Origin: Bufo bufo
Taxonomy: Eukaryota; Chordata; Amphibia; Anura; Bufonidae
DNA length: 64,000 nucleotides
Reading direction: 5' to 3'
Assembly (NCBI RefSeq): GCF_905171765.1
Contig: NC_053391.1
Coordinates: 112,271,409-112,335,408, forward strand
The notes below the pieces were generated by a model that saw nothing but the letters and a program-made list of their open reading frames with translations, ran no database searches and was not told the DNA's origin. The position numbers were made by a program, and so were the translations under genes. This document shows, one piece after another, positions 57,141 through 64,000 of the stretch (position 1 is its first letter; each line of letters begins with the position of its first letter).

Positions 57141-57214
57141 GGGGTGTGTAAGTTACTGATCTTAACCCCTCATTAAACCAACAAGGAATAATTCAATTTT
57201 TTTTCAAATTTTTT

Positions 57215-57280
57215 TTCAAATTTTTTAAACCTGTCTTATAGTCAGGTGTGTCTTATAGTCCGGAAAATACAATATATATG
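57215..57280. mobile_element. Terminal fragment of a DNA transposon
   Basis: CTTATAGTCAGGTGTGTCTTATAGTCCGGAAAATAC resembles the end of TA-type elements with a TATTTTCCGGACTATAAGAC terminus, related to the ends of 3921-4866. Confidence 0.45.
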
Positions 57281-57369
57281 TTGGCAATAGAGGGGCACTT
57301 TACACCTAATTGTTTATGCTGTAGATGACACTGTATCCCATACTCACAACCCAAGGGGTGAGGATTGAG

Positions 57370-57745
57370 GTAGACAATGCCACACCGCAAAGAGTGGCTC
57401 CTGCTACACTCACACTCAGAATCCACATGGAAGTGCTGCAAAGGAATGTACAGTGTGATGTGGATGGTACAAAGTGAGGGGAGAGAAGAAAGCCATCTCG
57501 TCCAAACTCACTCCACTGTTCCCTGCACTCAGCAGTGTGGTATGGCGTGGCTCCTGCTCCACTAAGCTGTGGATTTGCCTCAGCTGCTTTATCATCACCA
57601 ACCTGTGGCTGGCGCGCCTGCTGCATTCAGCACTAACATGGAAGAGCTATACAGAGATGTACAGCATGATGTGGGTGGTACAAAGCTCTGTGCACGGCAG
57701 CTTCTGCCCGCATTGAATCGCTGTACAGGAATGTACAGCAGGATG
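57370..57745. repeat. Diverged tandem repeat, ~210-bp period
   Basis: ATGTACAGNNTGATGTGGNTGGTACAAAG occurs near 57447 and 57656, with a partial copy at 57732; the words between them (GGCTCCTGCT, CACTCAGCA) are also shared. Non-coding. Confidence 0.6.
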
Positions 57746-58224
57746 TGAGGTAGTAATGGACGAACATCTGCCGGGAAAGTTCGCGGCGGCTCCCATTCAT
57801 TTTAATGGCAGGCGAACCTGAAAAACCTTCAGCTCATATTTGCAGCCAAGAAATAATTACTAAAAGCGCACAAATAGTCCCACAACATGGACAGTGACAT
57901 ACCTGATGTATTATTCAATGAATTTGCGATCTCCATCAGAAAAAAAATTCTATGCGAAATATCGGCAATATCATTTTCGCGTACGCGCATGCGCAAATGC
58001 ACTATACAGTACCCAAATGCACTATAAAGAAAGTATATTGGTATATAACACCCCGCTTCAATCAGTTTTTTTGGGGGGACGACTGGTATATCACACCAGT
58101 AGAAATTATTTCTTCCAATAACGCTTGTCCCTCTATATACCTGCAGTATCGCAGCAGAACCGCACACAACTGCCGCACAATACAAATGCACTATAATATA
58201 ATCTAACATAGAAAGTATATTATA

Positions 58225-59056
58225 ACATTGTACAAGGAAGGCAATCCATTAGAATATACATGAAGATAAAACATAACCTTTAATAATTTTTCTATGAGGG
58301 TCCATTCACACGTCCATAAGTGTTTTGTGGATCCGCAAAACACGGACACCGGCAATGTGCATTCCGGAATTTGTGGACCGCACATCGCCGGCTCTACAAT
58401 AGAAAATGTCTAATCTTGTCTGCAATTGCGGACAAGAATAGGACATGTTCTATTATTTTTGCGGAAACGGAAGCACAGATGCGGAAGTGCGGATCTGCAA
58501 ATGCGGATGTGGATCCGCAAATGCGGATGCGGACAGCACATTCCGGCCCCATTGAAAATGAATGGGTCTACACCCGTTCCGCAAAGTTGCGGAACGGATG
58601 CGGACCCATTTTGCGGACGTGTGAATGGAAAAGATATCCCTCAAAATGAAAATAAATTAAATTATTAACGTTAAGCAAAAAGCATAGATGTGGTAGGCAA
58701 TAACAAGTGCTCGGCGGCACCAAATCAGGTGCTCGGCGGCACCAAATCAGAAACCATATGTCCTACCACAATCCGGGGGGTTCCAGTGCACATCCATGAA
58801 TCCAGGAGGGAAAACAAAAAACATCCATCCCTGGGCTAGATGATGTGGTATTGAAGGTATTAAGGGTGGGCAAAGAACTGTCCCTGATATTGCCCTACAG
58901 GGGGTGCTATTCTGGCCCTGATAGCCTAACCACAGACCACCCGCCCTGATAAGAGCTACCCCGTCCAGAACCTTACCCTATATAAAAATGGCCCTAGTAA
59001 GCCCCTAGCCCCTAGGCCCCTAGGCCCCTGACTTCCAGTTGATCACTATATAGATA
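58225..59056. other. Inserted sequence between hAT arm and Tc1
   Basis: Contains the MITE at 58299-58629, a direct repeat of GTGCTCGGCGGCACCAAATC (58708 and 58730), and a C-rich stretch with CCCCTAGGCCCCTAGGCCCC (59006-59030). I recognise no gene. Confidence 0.4.
58299..58629. mobile_element. MITE with GTCCATTCACACGTCC ends
   Basis: Left GGTCCATTCACACGTCC (58299-58315) and right GGACGTGTGAATGGA (58615-58629). The interior is rich in palindromic GCGGA/TCCGC words (GGATCCGCAAATGCGGATG), as in the MITE at 3940-4319. Confidence 0.7.
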
Positions 59057-59058
59057 TA

Positions 59059-60687
59059 CAGTGGGATGCGAAAGTATGGGCAACCTTGTTAATCTTCATG
59101 ATTTTCCTGTATAAATCGTTGGTTGTTTTACGATAAAAAATGTCAGTTAAATATATCATATAGGAGACACACACAGTGATATTTGAGAAGTGAAATGAAG
59201 TTTATTGGATTTACAGAAAGTGTGCTATAATTGTTTAAACAAAATTAGGCAGGTGCATAAATTTGGGCACTGTTGTCATTTTATTGATTGCAAAACCTTT
59301 AGAACTAATTATTGGAACTCAAATTGGCTTGGTAAGCTCAGTGACCCCTGACCTACATACACAGGTGAATCCAATTATGAGAAAGAGTATTTAAGGGGTT
59401 CAATTGTAAGTTTCCCTCCTCTTTTAATTTTCTCTGAAGAGTAGCAACATGGGGGTCTCAAAACAACTCTCAAATGACCTGAAGACAAAAATAGTTTAGG
59501 GGAAGGATACAGAAAGCTGTCTCAGAGATTTCAGCTGTCTGTTTCCACAGTTAGGAACATACTGAGGAAATGGAAGACCACAGGCTCAGTTCAAGTTAAG
59601 GCTCGAAGTGGCAGACCAAGAAAAATCTCGGATAGACAGAAGCGACGAATGGTGAGAACAGTCAGAGTCAACCCACAGACCAGCACCAAAGACCTACAAC
59701 ATCATCTTGCTGCAGATGGAGTCACTGTGCATCGTTCAACCATTCGGCGCACTTTACACAAGGAGATGCTGTATGCGAGAGCAGATGCAGAGGAAACCTT
59801 TTCTTCGCCCACAGCACAAAAAGTGCCGCTTGAGGTGGGCTAAAGCACATTTGGACAATCCAGCTTTATTTTGGAATAAGGTTCTGTGGACTGATGAAAC
59901 TAAAATTGAGTTATTTGGCCATAACAAGGGGCGTTATGCATGGAGGAAAAAGAACACAGCATTCCAAGAAAAACACCTGCTACCTACAGTAAAATATGGT
60001 GGTGGTTCCATCATGCTGTGGGGCTGTGTGGCCAGTGCAGGGACTGGGAATCTTGTCAAAGTTGAGGGATGCATGGATTCCACTCAGTATCAGCAGATTC
60101 TGGAGACCAATGTCCAGGAATCAGTGACAAAGCTGAAGCTGCGCCGTGGCTGGATCTTTCAACAAGACAACGACCCTAAACACTGCTCAAAATCCACTAA
60201 GGCATTTATGCAGAGGAACAAGTACAACGTTCTGGAATGGCCATCTCAGTCCCCAGACCTGAATATAATTAAAAATCTGTCGTGTGACTTAAAGAGAGCT
60301 GTCCATGCTCGGAAGCCATCAAACCTGAATGAACTAAAGATGTTTTGTAAAGAGGACTGGTCCAAAATACCTTCAACCAGAATCCAGACTCTCATTGGAA
60401 CCTACAGGAAGCGTTTAGAGGCTGTAATTTCTGCAAAAGGAGGATCTACTAAATATTGATTTCATTTCTTTTTTGTGGTGCCCAAATTTATGCACCTGCC
60501 TAATTTTGTTTAAACAATTATAGCACACTTTCTGTAAATCCAATAAACTTCATTTCACTTCTCAAATATCACTGTGTGTGTCTCCTATATGATATATGTA
60601 ACTGACATTTTTTATCGTAACAACCAACGATTTATACAGGAAAATCATGACGATTAACAAGGTTGCCCAAACTTTCTCATCCCACTG
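59059..60687 (+). mobile_element. Tc1-like transposon with ~210-bp inverted repeats
   Basis: Starts CAGTGGGATGCGAAAG, ends TTTCTCATCCCACTG, bordered by TA (59057-59058, 60688-60689). The inverted repeats extend about 210 bp inward on each side, to GCATAAATTTGGGCAC on the left and GTGCCCAAATTTATGC on the right. One broken transposase gene lies between. Confidence 0.95.
59449..60459 (+). pseudogene. Tc1 transposase, inactive
   Basis: Start ATG at 59449 (MGVSKQLSNDLKTKIV) begins the paired helix-turn-helix DNA-binding region, but a TAG follows at 59495. The second helix-turn-helix part includes ARSGRPRKIS (GRPR-type AT-hook, ~59610) and a frame change lies near 59770-59800. The catalytic domain has WTDETKIELF (first D), QQDNDPKHCSKS (second D) and SPDLNIIKNLSCDLK, where the third catalytic Glu of the DD34E triad is Lys (codon 60271-60273), as well as Trp to Ser two residues on. 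It ends at TAA-like stop 60457-60459. It cannot be active. Confidence 0.93.
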
Positions 60688-61123
60688 TATGTGTTTTTTA
60701 CTCATTATAAAAGTATATTATAAGTATATCGCACCCCTCTGTGTATCGCACATATCGATAGCACACCTATACTAGTGCTTAAAATGACTTTTGTGGCCCT
60801 ATTAGCTACCGTTTGGTGTCTCTAACAGTCTGTCCCTGCCCCACACAGCAACCTCTCCCTACACTGGCAAAAGACTGAATGTAAAATGGTGGCCAGATCA
60901 GGTTTTTTTATAAGGTAGGGGGTATGTCCATGTGCTGAAATGTCTCAATTGGCTGTCCTGTACCACCTGATGGATGTGTCATGGGTCAAATTTCTTCACA
61001 ATGTAAAAGAATATGGCGGGCGCAAATTTCTCCATATGTTCGCATGTTTGGTGAATCGCGAACACGCAAAGTTCGCCGCAAAATGTCCGCCGGGCGAACC
61101 GCAAGGCCATCTCTAATGTGAGC

Positions 61124-62345
61124 ACTAGGAAGCAGTAGCACTAGCGGCTCTTGTGTCAAGCAGTTCTTGCTGCCTAAGCATTGGGGTGGGGTGGATTCCA
61201 CCAATGTTTACAAAAGTAGACCAGTGGGGCAATACACTAAGGGATCTCAGTTGGTTTGTCCTGGATATTTTGTGTATTTTTATTATTCTTAATTCCACTA
61301 AGTAATTTTCCCATGGGTATTTATATATAGAGACTGCAGTTGTCCTGGCATGAGCTATCTGCTAATAATGAAATTTAAAGCGTCTCCATACCAATTTGAC
61401 ACACATGAGCCTTTTTTTCTGGTGCATTTTACTCCAAAATTTAAAGTGGAATCATTTGCTCCAGAAATAAGGTCATGCATGTCCATTTGTAAAAGAAGCT
61501 TGCTGCTTGGCCTTGAGTAGAACACATGGAAGAATTGCAAAAAAGTATATTGAAGGTATACAATATTTTTCACCCCAGGCTTTTCAATATAATTTCAAAT
61601 AGCCAGAAACTTGTCTGTAAAAAATAAAAAATAAAAAATAACGCTATATTAAACGTTTACTAAAATTAAGATGAAATACTCCAAAACACTTCCTACAATT
61701 ATAGACATTTTTTATATGGATTTTAATATGCAACAAAAAGAACTACATGAGAAATAGCTCCTGGCTAAACTTATGGAATGTTGCATGCTACTGTATTTGT
61801 TAAATTAGTCACAATGGAATGATTTTGATTCTGGTTGTTTTTGTTTTTTTTTAGTTTTTTTTTATGGCAGCCTGCTGTGTCATGTAGGTGCAACTCTTTC
61901 GTGAATGAATAATTCATCAAAAAGTGCCTCCAAAATGCACCAAAAAGAGATTGTGGGCCTTTCATTTTTTCTTTTATTTTCTTCACCTTATTCATTCAAA
62001 TATAAACTTGTTTTTTGTGTTGTGCCCAAAAATTTATTTTGACACTTTTGAAAAGGAAACATTCCAAATATCTTTAATATTATCTTTATGTATTTTATAA
62101 TTCTACTTCATTTTTGCTAGTGTGAAATTGAATAGCAGTGCCATTCTAGCCTCTCATTAATCCATTTTTTCCCATTCCTTTTCTTTTTGTGGGTTATTTA
62201 GATTAACCTTACCTAATAGGAAAGATGCCCAAGGATGCTAAAAATTGTAAGTTATTTTACATTTCACGAGTGTTTCCTTTTGCATGCTGAGTCTTATCAA
62301 TTTGGAGATAATGGTTCTCAGTGTGGTTCCATCCCATTGCCTTAG
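61124..62345. other. A/T-rich DNA without recognisable feature
   Basis: No termini, tandem arrays or convincing coding region; a short (AAAAAT) run is at 61620-61640. Possibly low-copy host DNA. Confidence 0.4.
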
Positions 62346-62369
62346 AAATAGCTTGGCAACCCTTTTTAA

Positions 62370-62560
62370 CCCCTTAAGGCCTTCATGTACGGCGCAGATG
62401 TCCGCGACTTAAGGACCAGTGCCGTACATGTACGGCACTGTGATTGGGCGGGTGCAGGAGATGCACCCGCCCGATCCGCGGCAGGGGTCGGCAGTCACTG
62501 ATAGCCGGACCCCTGCTGCATGTGCCGACATCTGTTAAATCACTGATGCCTGCGCATTAA
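62370..62560. repeat. Dispersed repeat, left part
   Basis: CCCCTTAAGGCCTTCATGTACGGC, followed by the palindromic GTGCCGTACATGTACGGCAC, GCACCCGCCCGATC and CAGGGGTCGGCAG, is a pattern I associate with a common amphibian non-autonomous transposon. The expected continuation resumes at about 63630. Confidence 0.5.
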
Positions 62561-62569
62561 CCCTTGATG

Positions 62570-63620
62570 AGTCAGCGCTAACTGCGGCACGTGCGATGTG
62601 TGGAGGGACAATCTGTTCTCAGCCAGCAGATAAGAGAGAGGTGCAGATGCACTGAGGAAGAAGTCAGAATCCACAAGACTTCGAAACGCGTCTGGGAGAG
62701 ATTTGGACCCTCTAATATCACCATTTCTGTGTACGCTACAGACCACCAGGATCTGCATCTCTCTCTTATCTGCTGGCTGAGAACAGATTGTCCAGGTCCT
62801 ACTAAAGAACTCCCTGGAGCCATATTGTTCCACTCCACCTTAATTGGAGCAACACAGGATTTGAGCACAAGAGACGCTGAAACAGCGGAGACCAGAGGAA
62901 AGGCCTTATTTCGCTTTGGAGGTAAGGGACTAGTACAGCTCATAAAGAGGTGGGACGCCACCAGAGAGCTGGAATCCCGAATTATAAATATTGACTTTGT
63001 GAGCCGACCGAATATACAGTGTTGGATCGATACAACACTTGTAACTCACAGCCAATAATCGAACTGAAACCACGTTCTGCTATCCAAATGCATTCCAACA
63101 TGTTTAATGGTGATTATTAATGCCAAATATTTGGTGACCATCTAATCGAGATTCTGGTTTGAATGACTATCATGTCTGTTAACCAGAGCATATTGTAAAT
63201 TGCGGTTATTGAATTTTTGTGGTTATCGAATATATGGTGATGGTCTGATCGACATCCAGTCTGAACGATCACCTTTATTCGATGACCTGACTATACTTGC
63301 TGCTAGGCACATAGGTTCAATGAATACCCTATTCCTCAGCTATTTATCATAAATCAATCGTCAATTTAGTGACGTTTTAATGGTTTTATTGTGTATTTCT
63401 AGTACAATTTACGTATCTTGAATGTTGATTTTAGATGTATGATTTTTAGTAATTTGTGACCTGCAGAATATCTGAATACAATAAAATTAAATATTTGAGC
63501 AGTCTTCCGGATATATGAATGCCATATCTTCCTTAACTATCTTTTTGTATACATTTTTGGTGTGTGGAGTTCACACCGAGATATAGAGCACCATCCCATC
63601 CCCATTGATTAGTGGAGCCA
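62570..63620. mobile_element. Unclassified insertion with hairpin and hammerhead-like core
   Basis: It separates the two parts of the dispersed repeat. An inverted repeat (62607-62648 with 62751-62793, TCTGTTCTCAGCCAGCAGAT and complement) encloses the hammerhead-like motif. Downstream are GATGGTCTGATCGA and GATTATTAATGCC words in several diverged copies (63100-63300). A 155-codon open frame (62591-63058) has no known domain. A Penelope-type origin is an inference from the hammerhead core. Confidence 0.4.
62652..62692 (+). ncRNA. Degenerate hammerhead-like motif
   Basis: CTGAGGA (62652-62658), helix II GAAGTC/GACTTC (62660-62665 with 62677-62682, one unpaired A), then GAAACGCGTC (62683-62692) with the same palindromic ACGCGT as in the Penelope-like arm. 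Helix I is only two pairs, so it is probably weak or inactive. Confidence 0.45.
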
Positions 63621-63629
63621 CCCCATTCT

Positions 63630-64000
63630 GCCAATAAAAAATTAATTAAGTTTTACAAAAAAGTTTTAGAAAAGTGCCCTTTTCCCAAAATAAAGTAATT
63701 TTTTGTTGTTGTAAAGAATAGGAAAGAAAAGAAAAGTAAACATATTTGGTATCACTGCGTCCATATCGACTGGCTCTATAAAAATATCACATGACCTAAC
63801 CCCTCGAGTGAACACCGTCAAAAACTAGAAATAAAAACTGAGCAAAAAATTTTTTTTGTCACCTTACATCACTAAAAGTGCAACACAAAGCGATCAAAAA
63901 GGCGTATGGCACTATATTGGGGGGCAATCTAACCGTCACCTCATCCTGCAAAAAATAAGCCCCTATCTAAGACAATCGCTTAAAAAAAAACAAAAAAAAC
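63630..64000. repeat. Dispersed repeat, right part
   Basis: Words TTTGGTATCACTGCGTCC, AAAAATATCACATGACCTAACCCCTC, GATCAAAAAGGCGTATGGCA and CCTATCTAAGACAATCGCT belong, as I know them, to the same amphibian repeat as 62370-62560. The window ends inside it. Confidence 0.55.

Larger units (their letters stand above)
57751..61115 (-). mobile_element. Non-autonomous hAT related to hAT-2, hosting a MITE and a Tc1
   Basis: Ends TAGTAATGGACGAACATC and GCCATCTCTA; flanks ATGTGAGG (57743-57750) and ATGTGAGC (61116-61123) match at 7 of 8 bases. On the minus strand it begins like the hAT-2 5' end (TAGAGATGGCC, GTTCGCCCGGCGG) and ends like its 3' end (TGTCACTGTCCATGTTGTGGG). There is no satellite array and no transposase. 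Foreign sequence occupies about 58225-60705. Confidence 0.82.

Noticed and set aside
62591..63058. 155-codon open frame over the hairpin and hammerhead-like core
   Set aside because: The hairpin and ribozyme-like signals explain the sequence better, and no protein domain is visible.

Overview
The window is transposon-dense vertebrate DNA, most likely from a frog (anuran amphibian) with a large genome. I infer this from the mix of repeats: several hAT (BED/hATC) transposases with long repetitive leaders, an L1-type LINE, a Ty3/gypsy chromovirus, a Gmr1-type gypsy element with integrase ahead of reverse transcriptase, a Penelope-like element with a GIY-YIG domain, a Tc1 element, and many MITEs. 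I found no intact host gene, no rRNA or tRNA gene and nothing bacterial. Apart from one weak exon-like stretch (3525-3717), every coding signal is a transposon protein, and nearly all are broken by stops or frameshifts.

Layout. 1-2000 is an array of ~385-bp units in alternating orientation. 2000-9850 holds MITE fragments, a TA-flanked element with a second MITE in its end (3921-4866), a GC-rich element with a ~20-bp minisatellite (5545-6320), an 18-bp minisatellite (7345-7725) and a decayed ~150-bp repeat family (7740-9845) carrying a short L1 3' end with a 13-bp target duplication. From about 9840 to 29526 lies hAT-1 (plus strand). Its leader contains a 5'-truncated L1 (minus strand, 9876-23683), and that L1 was hit by two LTR elements: a non-coding one (11868-14559) and a chromovirus (14653-21987) with a 1990-bp internal tandem duplication.

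From 31147 to 55066 I read a second hAT (hAT-2) that has grown to ~24 kb. Its leader contains a 38-bp satellite (~6 kb in total) split by a Penelope-like element (36279-41750, 13-bp target duplication) and by a block of 632-bp tandem units (42785-45074, 16-bp target duplication). Its transposase region is split by a non-autonomous hAT (46437-48003, exact 8-bp duplication), a 312-bp hairpin retro-insertion (49075-49386) and a Gmr1-like element (49746-53598), which itself carries another hAT (51104-52282). Both outer flanks of hAT-2 lie in the same ~92-bp repeat.

The right part (55067-64000) holds a third hAT transposase fragment, MITE remnants, stretches without recognisable features, a non-autonomous hAT (57751-61115) hosting a dead Tc1 transposon, and a dispersed repeat broken by a sequence with a hammerhead-like core.

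The most notable points are the resolved nesting order supported by target-site duplications, a well-formed hammerhead ribozyme motif with a palindromic helix III in the Penelope-like arm (41240-41281), the multimeric 632-bp insertion, and the repeated expansion of internal minisatellites inside DNA transposons. All coordinates come from reading by eye. Family names rest on motifs, not on database searches.
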